Positions 14,903-22,793 of a stretch of 26,474 nucleotides of DNA are shown in pieces. The translations under genes and the position numbers were made by a program. The notes beneath the pieces were generated by a model, which searched no databases, was not told the origin of the DNA, and was given only the letters and a program-made list of their open reading frames with translations. How positions within the stretch are numbered: position 1 is the stretch's first letter; each line of letters starts with the position of its first letter. Source of the stretch: Bacteroidales bacterium UBA1181 (lineage in GTDB: Bacteria > Bacteroidota > Bacteroidia > Bacteroidales > Paludibacteraceae); contig DBYR01000009.1 in the NCBI GenBank assembly GCA_002310215.1, positions 48,296 through 74,769 on the forward strand, given 5' to 3'.

Positions 14903-15033
14903 GAGACGCACGGCATTTTATTGTAGAGACGCACGGCCGTGCGTCTCTATCATCCATTGTTTGTTTCGGGGTTATTAGACGCAAAATATTGCGTCTCTAC
15001 GGGAAGGCAACCAATAACCATTAGACGCACTGA
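14903..15033. repeat. Cluster of palindromic GAGACGCA repeats (REP/MITE-like)
   Basis: A perfect 26-base palindrome (13-base half TAGAGACGCACGG) lies at 14924-14949. An imperfect one lies at 14977-14996 (AGACGCAA, four bases, TTGCGTCT). Half-sites GAGACGCACGG and TTAGACGCAC lie near 14904 and 15022. The block fills the gap between the AAA+ gene start (14783) and the serine hydrolase stop (15039). Similar intergenic palindromes are scattered in many Bacteroidota genomes, and no transposase is near. Confidence 0.85.
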
Positions 15034-15038
15034 CATTC

Positions 15039-16547
15039 CTATTCCCCCACGGAGACCTCGACGTCATACGCCTTGCGCTTGCCGTTCTCCTTGAGCTGCA
15101 GGGAGAGTTGGCCCTTCGTCAGTTGGAAGTGCAGGTCGGCCCCGCTGCCCCAGCTGGTGTAGCGCACCTTGAGGATCAGCTCGGAGGCGTTCCCGCCGTA
15201 GCATCCCGCCACGTGGAAGGGACCATGGATCCCCTTGAAGCGTCCCACGGCCCGTATGCTATAGGGTGGATAGGCGTCGGTGTGGGTGGTGAGCCACTCC
15301 CCGCGCCCCGCCAAGATCGTGTATCGCTCATCCGTCGCGGTGGTGACGATGATCCGTAGCGTGTCCTTGCCAGGCTCGAAGCGCACTGACTTCCAGTCCA
15401 GCCCGTTCGCCCCTAAGGTGAATGTCTGGTTCGCCATCTTCGAGAGGCTTCTGATGTTGCGTTTGCCTATGGCCACCGTCGGCAACGAGTAGGCGGATTG
15501 CGCCTTCCGCAGTTGAACATAGCCGCTTGTGTCAGGCAGGGGTTCGCTCTTCACCTTGCGGAGGAAATCCCAGACAAGGTGACGCTCCGCCACACCGTTG
15601 CTCGTGTTCGCCTGCGTGATGGCCACCACCATATCCTCGTCGGGTGCCACGATGATGTACTGTCCCAAGGCCCCGTCGGCGCGGTAGGCGTTCGGGTAGT
15701 CGCAACGCCATATATGGTAGCCGTACGTGTCCATCATGCCCGTCTCCTGCAGGGAGGAGGTCATCTCCTCCACCCATTCCGACGAGATGAGTTGCTTGCC
15801 CTCCCAGTTGCCCTTGTTGAGCAGCAGTTGGCCGATCTTAGCCATCGACTCCACCTGCATGCGTAGTCCCCAGCCGCCCGTGTTGATGCCTTCGGGGCTC
15901 TCTTCCCAGTCCACCTCCGTGATGTGCAGGGGGTTGAAGATCCTCTGCTTCAGGTAATCCAATGTTTTCTGTCCCGTCACCCGTTGCACGATGGCGGAAA
16001 GCAGGTAGGAGCACATGGAGTCGTAGTGGAAGGTCTCGCCAGGCTTTTCGACCGGTTTGGCGAGGTATCGTCGTATCCAATCCGCACCCGTCGTGCGCAT
16101 CAGCGGGTCAGGCTGGACGCCTGAAGTCATGGTCAGGAGGTCGCAGACCGTCATCGAGGCCAGGTTGTCGGAGATCGAGTCCGGCAGCAGGTCAGGGAAG
16201 AAGGAGGCCACACGGTCCGTCAGCCGCAGGCGGTTCTCCTCGATCGCCAGCACCACCGCCAGACCCACGAAAGACTTGGCGTCCGAGTAGAGCATCTGCG
16301 GATAGGAAGCGTCGAACGGTTTCGGGAAGAGTTCACCGATCACCTTGCCGTGGCGAAGAACCATGATGCCATGCGGCTCGCCTGTGGGACAGGAGAGCAT
16401 CGCATCGAAGTAAGTCTCTATATCAGAAGGATATACGCCTTGTGACGATGGAGAGACACGAGGCAGATCGCCCGTCTGCGGGAAGAGCTGGACGATAGGG
16501 ATAAATAGCCAAACGAACGATAAAAGTAGACATCGTAATGTTGTCAT
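15039..16547 (-). CDS. Secreted serine hydrolase, beta-lactamase (class C/PBP4*) family
   Basis: This 502-residue protein starts with a signal peptide (MTTLRCLLLSFVWLFIPIVQ, then LFPQ). The beta-lactamase/transpeptidase-like domain covers about residues 35-370. It has S88-D-A-K91 (S-x-x-K), Y175-D-S in the place of Y-x-N, and GALGQYIIVAP in the place of the third motif. The last ~130 residues are beta-rich and of unknown role. Members act as esterases, peptidases or beta-lactamases, and true antibiotic resistance is not indicated. An upstream in-frame TTG at 16565 would add six residues; I prefer the ATG at 16547 because the signal peptide begins there. The gene is monocistronic, with a -7 box at 16580-16587, and is exported to the periplasm or envelope. 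Confidence 0.85.
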   Translation of the reverse strand: MTTLRCLLLSFVWLFIPIVQLFPQTGDLPRVSPSSQGVYPSDIETYFDAMLSCPTGEPHGIMVLRHGKVIGELFPKPFDASYPQMLYSDAKSFVGLAVVLAIEENRLRLTDRVASFFPDLLPDSISDNLASMTVCDLLTMTSGVQPDPLMRTTGADWIRRYLAKPVEKPGETFHYDSMCSYLLSAIVQRVTGQKTLDYLKQRIFNPLHITEVDWEESPEGINTGGWGLRMQVESMAKIGQLLLNKGNWEGKQLISSEWVEEMTSSLQETGMMDTYGYHIWRCDYPNAYRADGALGQYIIVAPDEDMVVAITQANTSNGVAERHLVWDFLRKVKSEPLPDTSGYVQLRKAQSAYSLPTVAIGKRNIRSLSKMANQTFTLGANGLDWKSVRFEPGKDTLRIIVTTATDERYTILAGRGEWLTTHTDAYPPYSIRAVGRFKGIHGPFHVAGCYGGNASELILKVRYTSWGSGADLHFQLTKGQLSLQLKENGKRKAYDVEVSVGE

Positions 16548-16565
16548 GTGCCAAAAGAATTTCAA

Positions 16566-16835
16566 GATAAATTACAGAACAAACTTACGGAAAAGATTTT
16601 AGAGATAAACATGACATAAAAGATGGATGATTTTTAAGGAACGGCAATGAAAGCCATTGGCATATCATAGTATATCGATAAATTATATATGATTGATTAT
16701 CAAATGATTGATATGATAAAAACATACGGATGCCAAGTTCTCGCCTATTTGAATATAGATGAGTTATTAGACCATAGAGTTAATCAATGGTTGAATATGG
16801 TATTCCTTAGCAGCGGTTCGATCGGAGTAAAACTC
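16566..16835. other. Intergenic region between argB and the serine hydrolase
   Basis: This AT-rich stretch of 270 bases has no gene I can support. It holds the serine hydrolase promoter (-7 TAAGTTTG, minus strand, 16587-16580) at one end. At the argB end, GGAGT-AAA-ACTCC near 16824-16836 forms a short hairpin that overlaps the argB stop codon but has no T-run. Confidence 0.45.
16580..16587 (-). promoter_or_regulatory. Bacteroidota -7 box (TAAGTTTG) for the serine hydrolase
   Basis: TAAGTTTG on the minus strand matches TAnnTTTG and lies 32 bases before the ATG at 16547. The short leader supports that start codon. The -33 element is weak or absent. Confidence 0.5.
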
Positions 16836-17603
16836 CTATCGAATCACTGTTCCTGAGTCCTTGCCTAACTCGTCCGCCTTGGTGATGACCACCTTGGAGA
16901 CGCCTGCGTTGATGGCGGCGAAGGAGTTCTCCAATTTAGGGATCATACCGCCTTGGATGATGCCCTTCTGCACATATTCCTCGAAGGTAGGGCGGGTTAT
17001 TTCAGGGATTACACTATCATCGTCTTGCTCATCGAGCAACACACCTTTCTTTTCGAAGCAGTAGACCAGGGTGACCTCAAAGAAGCGTGACAGTGCCTTT
17101 GCGGCTTCGCCTGCGATGGTGTCTGCGTTGGTGTTCAACATGTTACCTTTTCCGTCGTGCGTCAGAGGAGCCAATACCGGCACCACGCCCTTGCCGATCA
17201 AATCCGCCAAGAGGGAAGCGTTCACCGCCTTCACGTCTCCGACAAAACCGTAATCGACCTCCTTCACCGGACGCTTGTCCGAACGCATATAATCCAGATC
17301 GGCGCCCGTCAGACCCAAGGCGTTCAGACCCAAAGCCTGCAAGCTCGCCACGATGTTCTTGTTCACCAAGCCAGCGTAGACCATCGTCACCACCTTCAGC
17401 GTCTCCGCATCCGTGATGCGTCGTCCGTCCACCATCTTGCTCTCGATGCCTAGTTTGGTGGCAATAGCCGTGGCGGAACGTCCGCCCCCATGCACCAGCA
17501 CCTTCTTACCCTCAATTTTGGAGAACCTCTCCAGCAATTGCTTCAATGTATTCTCCTCCTCGACGATTTTACCGCCGACCTTTATAACCGTCAACTTCTC
17601 CAT
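16836..17603 (-). CDS. argB: Acetylglutamate kinase
   Basis: This 255-residue enzyme phosphorylates N-acetyl-L-glutamate with ATP, the second step of arginine synthesis. Family blocks are LTVIKVGGKIVEE at the N-terminus (catalytic Lys8), VLVHGGGRSATAIA (the glycine-rich acetylglutamate loop), TDAETLKVVTMVYAGLVNKNIVA, ALGLTGADLDYM, NTNADTIAGEAAKAL (nucleotide and substrate site) and GGMIPKLENSFAAINAGV near the C-terminus. The frame opens upstream at a TTG (17624), but that start lies inside a terminator hairpin and the ATG at 17603 gives the normal N-terminus. No other arginine gene is adjacent in the window, so it appears to be a lone arg gene. Confidence 0.93.
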   Translation of the reverse strand: MEKLTVIKVGGKIVEEENTLKQLLERFSKIEGKKVLVHGGGRSATAIATKLGIESKMVDGRRITDAETLKVVTMVYAGLVNKNIVASLQALGLNALGLTGADLDYMRSDKRPVKEVDYGFVGDVKAVNASLLADLIGKGVVPVLAPLTHDGKGNMLNTNADTIAGEAAKALSRFFEVTLVYCFEKKGVLLDEQDDDSVIPEITRPTFEEYVQKGIIQGGMIPKLENSFAAINAGVSKVVITKADELGKDSGTVIR

Positions 17604-17621
17604 ACGAAAAAACTTATACAA

Positions 17622-17655
17622 CAAAAAACGAGGAAGGCCTTACACGACCTCCCTC
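17622..17655 (-). terminator. Rho-independent terminator after mscL
   Basis: On the minus strand GAGGGAGG pairs with CCTTCCTC (one G-U pair) across about ten bases and is followed by GTTTTTTG. It lies 20 bases after the mscL stop codon and just before argB, so mscL transcription probably ends here and argB is started separately. Confidence 0.8.
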
Positions 17656-17675
17656 ATTCTATATAGACATTATGA

Positions 17676-18110
17676 TTATTTGTTCTTCAACAAGTCGCGG
17701 ATCTCCGTCAACAGGATCTCCTCCTTTGTTGGCTCTGGTGCTGGAGCAGGAGCGGCAGGGGCTTCCTCCTTCTTTCTCTTCAGGGCGTTAATTAATTTGA
17801 TGAACGCAAAGATGCAGATTGCCACGATCAGGAAGTCGAAAGTCACCTGCAGGAAGTTTCCGTAGTTTAATGTTCCAACACCTGCCTCCTGGGCTTTCGC
17901 AATTGTGTCATACTTCTGGTCGCCACCCAATTGGATGAACAAACCGCTAAAGTCCACACCACCCACGGCCAAACCGACCAATGGCATGAAGATATCAGAA
18001 ACCAATGAGGAGACGATCTTACCGAACGCACCTCCAATAATCACACCGACAGCCATGTCGATGACGTTGCCCTTCATGGCAAACTCTTTGAATTCATCTA
18101 AAAGTTTCAT
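17676..18110 (-). CDS. mscL: Large-conductance mechanosensitive channel
   Basis: This 144-residue inner-membrane channel opens under membrane tension to release solutes on osmotic downshock. The N-terminus MKLLDEFKEFAMKGNVIDMA, followed by VGVIIGGAFGKIVSSLVSDIFMP, is the amphipathic helix and first membrane span with the pore-lining glycines. The second span is FLQVTFDFLIVAICIFAFIKLINAL, followed by an Ala/Pro-rich linker and a charged C-terminal helix (TKEEILLTEIRDLL). The length and order fit the family. A -7 box lies at 18141-18148 and a terminator follows at 17622-17655, so it is a single-gene unit. Confidence 0.96.
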   Translation of the reverse strand: MKLLDEFKEFAMKGNVIDMAVGVIIGGAFGKIVSSLVSDIFMPLVGLAVGGVDFSGLFIQLGGDQKYDTIAKAQEAGVGTLNYGNFLQVTFDFLIVAICIFAFIKLINALKRKKEEAPAAPAPAPEPTKEEILLTEIRDLLKNK

Positions 18111-18140
18111 TTTTTAGTAATTTTTGGTTTTTTTAATGTT

Positions 18141-18148
18141 CAAAATTA
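18141..18148 (-). promoter_or_regulatory. Bacteroidota -7 box (TAATTTTG) for mscL
   Basis: TAATTTTG on the minus strand matches TAnnTTTG and sits 30 bases before the ATG at 18110, in very AT-rich DNA. No TTG lies at the standard distance. Confidence 0.45.
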
Positions 18149-18229
18149 CAAATCTTAATCAAAAAAACATACTAAAAATAATTGTTTTTTACGATAAAAA
18201 TCATCGAATGCCTTTAGATGGGTCATTTC

Positions 18230-19006
18230 CTATATCTCATTGTGAATCAGTTTGTAAGCGATAGAGCCTGGTTGCGGGCTCGCCGGGCAATTCTCCCGAT
18301 CGAACCAGCGGGCATCCGATAGCTCATCCTTTTGCAGTTTGATCTCTCCGCTCTCGTATTCGGCGGTGAAGGCCAGCATCAGTTGGTCGGGGAACGGCCA
18401 GCTCTGACTGCCCCGGTAGCGTATGTTCTTCACCGTTATGCCTACCTCCTCCAAGATCTCGCGGCGCACAGCGTGCTCGGCGGATTCGCCTACCTCCATG
18501 AAGCCCGCGATGCAGGCGTATATGTCCTGGTTGCGTTGCGTATGACGGGCCAATAGAATCTTGTCCCCACGGTTCACTAATACGATGACGCAAGGCTCTA
18601 TGCGTGGGAAATAGATTTTCTTGCAGTGGGGGCACTCCTTTGCGGTGAGTTCCGCATGATCTTGTAAGGGGCTGCCGCATTTGCCGCAGAACTTCCAATC
18701 CCTGCGCCATGCGAGCAATGCGCGGGCACGTGCCAAACGGAAGGAGTCTTCCTCCGCATGCTCCGCAAAGTATTGGCGGATCGTCTTCAACTCATAGCCC
18801 GCCGGGAAATCTTTCCCCTCGCCAAGGTCTATCGCACAGACCCCGAAGGATGGCTCGTCGAAGAAATCAGCCTCAACGAATTTAGCCTTCAATTCGCACA
18901 AGTCATGGAAGGATAGAGCTTCCCCCCCCTCCTTTAGCAGGAGATTCTTTCCCGACAATGCGAAACATGCGCTACCCGATTCCTTAGGATTCACTATCAT
19001 TGCCAT
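18230..19006 (-). CDS. nudC: NAD(+) diphosphatase / NADH pyrophosphatase (Nudix family)
   Basis: This 258-residue cytoplasmic enzyme splits NAD(H) into NMN(H) and AMP; the family also removes NAD caps from RNA. A zinc ribbon is formed by C107, C110, C125 and C128 (FCGKCG and ECPHC). The Nudix box runs from G168 (GFMEVGESAEHAV, then RREILEEVGI). The NudC-specific motif SQSWPFPDQLM follows at residues 200-210 and separates this enzyme from other Nudix hydrolases. The N-terminal ~100 residues are the usual divergent domain. An alternative ATG lies two codons in. A well-formed promoter lies upstream, overlapping the stop of the permease gene. Confidence 0.93.
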   Translation of the reverse strand: MAMIVNPKESGSACFALSGKNLLLKEGGEALSFHDLCELKAKFVEADFFDEPSFGVCAIDLGEGKDFPAGYELKTIRQYFAEHAEEDSFRLARARALLAWRRDWKFCGKCGSPLQDHAELTAKECPHCKKIYFPRIEPCVIVLVNRGDKILLARHTQRNQDIYACIAGFMEVGESAEHAVRREILEEVGITVKNIRYRGSQSWPFPDQLMLAFTAEYESGEIKLQKDELSDARWFDRENCPASPQPGSIAYKLIHNEI

Positions 19007-19038
19007 ACATTACCAACATCTGAGATTCATTTTCCACA

Positions 19039-19070
19039 CAAATGTACGACAAATGAATCGAATACTCAAA
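19039..19070 (-). promoter_or_regulatory. Promoter of nudC
   Basis: On the minus strand TTTG (19070-19067) is followed after 20 bases by TACATTTG (19046-19039), a full Bacteroidota -33/-7 pair. The -33 element overlaps the stop codon of the permease gene at 19066-19068. The leader to the ATG at 19006 would be about 27 bases. Confidence 0.65.
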
Positions 19071-20421
19071 TGGCTTCTTCCTCGTGTAGTGCGAAGCCGA
19101 TCTCCTCCAATGCCCGACGCAGGTCTTCCGTCTTGGCGTCGCCCTCGATATGCGCCTCTCCACTGGCTAAGTCCACCGTGACGGAAACGACCCCCTCGAC
19201 AGCGCGCAACGCTTTCTCCGCCGCCTCCCTGCAGTGGTTGCAGGTCATTCCCTTGATGTGGTAGTGGGAATGGGTGGAGGAGTGCGCCTTCTCATGGTCG
19301 CAATGGCCTTCCTCGCCGCAGCAGCAATGCGCATGGGCGTGACCGATTCCTAACTTAGGCAGCACGAGCGCATTGATCAGCAGGAGGATGAGCACCGCCG
19401 TGCATGCCCATGAGAACCATGAGTCACCCTCCTCGTGCAAGGCGGCACTGCCGACAAGGTTTGAGAGGAAGTCCACGATGCCATGGAACTGCAGGTAATC
19501 GATGAATATGCCGCAACAGATGGAGCCCACGATGATGGATGCGAGGTAGGTAACCAGCGTACGTGTGCCAAGCACCTTACGGACGACGAGGATGGAGGCC
19601 ATGTTGCAGGCCGGACCCGCCATCAGCAAGACCAGTCCCGCACCAGGCGTGAGCCCTTTCAGAATCAATGCCACAGCGATCGGGATGGAGCCCGTCGCGC
19701 AGAGATACATGGGTATGGCGATGCAGATCACTAACAGCATGGAGGCGAAGGTATTCCCCTTGAAGACCGCGAAAGCCTCGTCCGGCACGAACACCGTGAT
19801 GAGTCCCGCCACGATGAGTCCGATCATCAGCCACTTGCCGATGTCCTCCATCATCTCTTGAAAGGCATAGACCAGCGCTTCCTTTATCTTCCCGCCGAAA
19901 GAGGAATCTTCATGGGAGTGTGTGCCGCAACCGCATGATTCCTCATGGCCGCAACCGCACGAATCATCGTGGCAACAGGCATGTGAGGCCTCGTGCGCAT
20001 GCTCCTCCGAATGTGTGTGCTCCGCCTTCTCCTTGGCGAAGATATTCACCATGGAACCGCCGAAGATGGCCGTGACCAGCGCTGCGATGGGGCGGATGAT
20101 GGCGAAGGCCCATCCCATGAGGCTATAGGTGGCGATGATGGAATCAACACCCGTCTGAGGCGTGGAGATTAGGAACGACGTGACAGCGCCCTTGGATGCG
20201 CCCTCCTTACGGATGGACATGGCGGTCGGTATGACGCCGCAGGAACATAGCGGTAGCGGTATGCCGAACAAGGCGGCGCGGAGGACAGACCCGAAAGAGT
20301 CGTCCGCTAAATACTTCGTGTAGAATCGTCCGGGGATGAAGGCATGCATCAGCCCGGCAAGCAGAAATCCCAGCAACAGATAGGGGGACATCTCATTCAT
20401 TAAATGTAAAATCTCACTCAT
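19066..20421 (-). CDS. Heavy-metal efflux permease of the SO_0444 (ArsP/DUF318-like) family with C-terminal HMA domain
   Basis: This 451-residue membrane protein has the paired permease motifs PLPLCSCGVIPTA (near residues 55-67) and YLCATGSIPIA in its second half, typical of the DUF318 permease family. Between the halves lies a cytoplasmic loop rich in His and Cys (HTHSEEHAHEASHACCHDD onward). A second His/Cys stretch follows the last span, and then a ~65-residue heavy-metal-associated domain with GMTCNHC. I count roughly eight membrane spans. The SO_0444 group is described as Cu/Zn efflux transporters, but the actual metal is not determined by sequence. A -7 box and an inverted repeat lie just upstream, so metal-responsive control is plausible. 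Confidence 0.87.
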   Translation of the reverse strand: MSEILHLMNEMSPYLLLGFLLAGLMHAFIPGRFYTKYLADDSFGSVLRAALFGIPLPLCSCGVIPTAMSIRKEGASKGAVTSFLISTPQTGVDSIIATYSLMGWAFAIIRPIAALVTAIFGGSMVNIFAKEKAEHTHSEEHAHEASHACCHDDSCGCGHEESCGCGTHSHEDSSFGGKIKEALVYAFQEMMEDIGKWLMIGLIVAGLITVFVPDEAFAVFKGNTFASMLLVICIAIPMYLCATGSIPIAVALILKGLTPGAGLVLLMAGPACNMASILVVRKVLGTRTLVTYLASIIVGSICCGIFIDYLQFHGIVDFLSNLVGSAALHEEGDSWFSWACTAVLILLLINALVLPKLGIGHAHAHCCCGEEGHCDHEKAHSSTHSHYHIKGMTCNHCREAAEKALRAVEGVVSVTVDLASGEAHIEGDAKTEDLRRALEEIGFALHEEEAI

Positions 20422-20444
20422 AACTTATCCTTTTTTGTTTGATA

Positions 20445-20452
20445 CAAAAGTA
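20445..20452 (-). promoter_or_regulatory. Bacteroidota -7 box (TACTTTTG) for the metal permease
   Basis: TACTTTTG on the minus strand matches TAnnTTTG, 23 bases before the ATG at 20421. The position of the -33 element falls in or beside the inverted repeat at 20465-20479. Confidence 0.6.
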
Positions 20453-20464
20453 GAGTAAGATTTC

Positions 20465-20479
20465 TGCAACCCAGTTGCA
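20465..20479. promoter_or_regulatory. Inverted repeat TGCAAC-CCA-GTTGCA, candidate operator
   Basis: Two perfect six-base arms are separated by three bases, with TTGCAAAG continuing to the right. It sits between the -7 box of the permease (minus) and the probable promoter of the secreted DUF6055 gene (plus). The size and symmetry fit a small dimeric repressor. A metal sensor of the Fur/Zur or ArsR type would make sense beside an efflux gene, but no regulator gene is adjacent. Confidence 0.5.
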
Positions 20480-20487
20480 AAGTTGAG

Positions 20488-20518
20488 TTGGCAGATCTCC
20501 ATTTTTATAATAACTTTA
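20488..20518 (+). promoter_or_regulatory. Candidate promoter of the DUF6055 gene
   Basis: TTG (20488-20490) is followed after 20 bases by TAACTTTA (20511-20518), one mismatch from TAnnTTTG. The leader to the ATG at 20599 would be about 75 bases. A 67-codon frame opening at 20520 reads into the gene out of frame and is not supported. Confidence 0.45.
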
Positions 20519-20598
20519 CATGCGTGAGTCGTTTACACTCTTCGCACAGGGGTTGCGGCTCTTCCTTGTATTAATTATCCATAGTAGTACGAATCAGC

Positions 20599-22701
20599 AT
20601 GAAAGCACTTACGATAGCAATCCTCGCATGGACATCCTTCCTTTTCCCGGTGTCTCTTTTTGCGCAAAAGAGCCTTTACATTCCCTGGGAGTGGAAGAAT
20701 CGGACCGACACTATGATCTATAGTGAGAACGATCCCAACAACCAATACACATGGTCCAAGTCCCGTTCGAAGGAGAGCGACAACTTCATCGTCTACTGGG
20801 ACAAATATTACGGCAACACGAACCCTACGAACGCACCTTCAACCTATCGGGTGGATATTGACGACCTACTGAAAAAATGCGAAGGCTTCTATGCCAAGAA
20901 CATTGGTGAGCTAGGCTTCTGTGACGAAGGCAATTCTAATGTGTCGAAATACAAGATGATGGTCCTACTGAACCATACCACCGAATGGGTGTGCTATGGT
21001 GGCGGATATGATGATGTCATCGGTGCCCTCTGGCTCAGTCCAAGCACCAGCAAGCCTGTCGGCCATTCCGTCGCTCATGAGGTTGGGCACTCTTTCCAAT
21101 ATCAGGTATATGCAGACCTGAAAGGTTATTCAGGCTTCCGGACCGCCATCGGCAGCGGTTCCACCTTCTGGGAGCAGACCGCCCAATGGCAGGCCAACCA
21201 GTCCTATCCCGCATTGAAGTGGGAGCAGAGCTGGAATCTATTTATGAACACCCACAATTACGCGATGACGCACGAGTGGCACAGGTACCAGTCTTATTGG
21301 TGGCACTACTTTCTCACTGAAAAATATGGCATCGATGTCATAGGCGAACTGTGGCGCTTCAACCCTGGCTATGGGGCAGACCCGAACGAGAGCTTTATGA
21401 AGATGATGAATATGGATGCCTCCGACTTGTATATGGAGTATTTTCTTTATGCCATGAAGGTGGCTACGATGGACATGGATAATGTGCGGGATGAGGCGGA
21501 TGATTACATCGGCACGCTCCGCTATGATTACATTGCGCTCGGGGCGGCTAAGTATCAGGTGACGTACAGCAGTTGCCCGCAAAGCACTGGCTTCAATATC
21601 ATCCAGCTCAATGTACCGAAGGCGGGCACTGAAATCTCCGTTGATTTCACCTCGCTGGCGAAGGGTGCACCTCTTCCCAAGGGGGACGCGAAACAATATT
21701 TTAACGGGGAACGGTTTGTAACCGCCAATGTATCAGCGTATAATATATCCAACCAATACTCATCCCGCGGTTTTCACTTAGGCTATGTGGCACTTATGGC
21801 GGATGGTTCAAGGAAATACTTTTATGACGAGGAGGTCTATTGCACCAGTTCCGATGCCAATGCGGAGGTGAAAGGTGTGGCGAGTTGCGTGGTGCCCGAA
21901 GGGGTGAAGAAACTGTTCTTGGTCGTTTCGCCTTCTCCTTCCGCATACATCCAGCATAAGTGGGACGAGGAGATCACGAACGATGATCAATGGCCCTATA
22001 CCGTTGAATTTAAAGGCACTAACATTTGGGGGGCGGCTAATATCTCCGATACGGAGGATATCAAGGATGTGGAGCTTTCCTATGATGTCTATTTCCCTGC
22101 CTCGTCAAGCGTTTACCAAGGCATAACCCTGAAGGTGGAAGGAGCTGCGGCATCCAACCTTGGAACGGCCTTCCAGATGCAAGCCTCCGCAGTGGGTACC
22201 CTTCTTACGCAATGGACAAGCTCGGGACCAACCGATGGACATGCCATGTTCTATGCGGTCGATGCCAACGGGGTGATCAACAACTCAGCCTCTTCGGCGA
22301 ATGGCTACGGACACTGGTTCTCCGCCTCCGGCAACCGTTGCGATTATGCGTCAGGCTACGTCTTCAGCGAATTCGACGCCAACAGCCTCACGTTCTCTCT
22401 TGGACAATATCCGGGCAAGGTGGTGAACGGTTCCAACTATACGATCCGCCAAGCCATCAAGTATCAAAAGGGAGGGAAGACAGCGGTGGCCACCTTCGTG
22501 TTTAATATCCATATCACTTCCGAACGCACAGGATATGAGCTAATAGAGGAAGCCACTAACGTATTGACATATTCTTCCGAAGGAATCTATCCAATCGCCT
22601 ACTACTCGATGTTAGGCATACAAATCCCTTCACTGCAGCAAGGCATTAATCTTGTGAAGATGAGCGACGGTAGTGTGAGGAAGGTGAGGAGAATGCCATA
22701 G
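20599..22701 (+). CDS. Secreted DUF6055/DUF4859 protein with HExxH metalloprotease-like motif
   Basis: This 700-residue exported protein has a signal peptide (MKALTIAILAWTSFLFPVSL, then FAQ). Residues ~30-440 fit DUF6055. They include GHSVAHEVGHSFQYQ with H160-E161-x2-H164 and, 28 residues after H164, FWEQTAQW with E192, an arrangement like gluzincin metallopeptidases. Residues ~500-650 fit DUF4859 (YDVYFPASSSVYQG through IRQAIKYQKGGK). The end (YSMLGIQIPSLQQGINLVKM, then a basic tail) resembles a short C-terminal sorting or adhesion tail of Bacteroidota secreted proteins. DUF6055 often occurs with glycan-degrading proteins. Peptidase activity is inferred only from the motif, and the domain names are by recognition, not search. 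Confidence 0.78.
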   Translation: MKALTIAILAWTSFLFPVSLFAQKSLYIPWEWKNRTDTMIYSENDPNNQYTWSKSRSKESDNFIVYWDKYYGNTNPTNAPSTYRVDIDDLLKKCEGFYAKNIGELGFCDEGNSNVSKYKMMVLLNHTTEWVCYGGGYDDVIGALWLSPSTSKPVGHSVAHEVGHSFQYQVYADLKGYSGFRTAIGSGSTFWEQTAQWQANQSYPALKWEQSWNLFMNTHNYAMTHEWHRYQSYWWHYFLTEKYGIDVIGELWRFNPGYGADPNESFMKMMNMDASDLYMEYFLYAMKVATMDMDNVRDEADDYIGTLRYDYIALGAAKYQVTYSSCPQSTGFNIIQLNVPKAGTEISVDFTSLAKGAPLPKGDAKQYFNGERFVTANVSAYNISNQYSSRGFHLGYVALMADGSRKYFYDEEVYCTSSDANAEVKGVASCVVPEGVKKLFLVVSPSPSAYIQHKWDEEITNDDQWPYTVEFKGTNIWGAANISDTEDIKDVELSYDVYFPASSSVYQGITLKVEGAAASNLGTAFQMQASAVGTLLTQWTSSGPTDGHAMFYAVDANGVINNSASSANGYGHWFSASGNRCDYASGYVFSEFDANSLTFSLGQYPGKVVNGSNYTIRQAIKYQKGGKTAVATFVFNIHITSERTGYELIEEATNVLTYSSEGIYPIAYYSMLGIQIPSLQQGINLVKMSDGSVRKVRRMP

Positions 22702-22714
22702 GGTGTACATAGAA

Positions 22715-22759
22715 TTATCTCGATAAAAGTGTAAGCGAACTACATTTTTATCGAGATAA
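22715..22759. terminator. Perfect 14-bp inverted repeat after the DUF6055 gene
   Basis: TTATCTCGATAAAA (22715-22728) pairs perfectly with 22746-22759 across 17 bases. It starts 14 bases after the DUF6055 stop. The loop is long and no T-run follows the right arm, so it is not a classic terminator. It may stop transcription or protect the 3' end, or be an isolated repeat. Confidence 0.5.
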
Positions 22760-22793
22760 GTGGAATTTCTATTACAAATAGGCCTTCGTCTTC

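Noticed and set aside
14784..14984. Longer N-terminus for the AAA+ ATPase
   Set aside because: The extra codons run through the palindromic repeats and the preceding non-coding DNA; the ATG at 14783 fits a normal protein start.
15039..16547. Beta-lactamase resistance gene
   Set aside because: The S-x-x-K and Y-x-S layout with an extra C-terminal domain fits the broad serine hydrolase family; nothing points to antibiotic hydrolysis.
19565..19861. Open frames on the strand opposite the metal permease
   Set aside because: They are shadows of a well-supported gene, with no family resemblance of their own.
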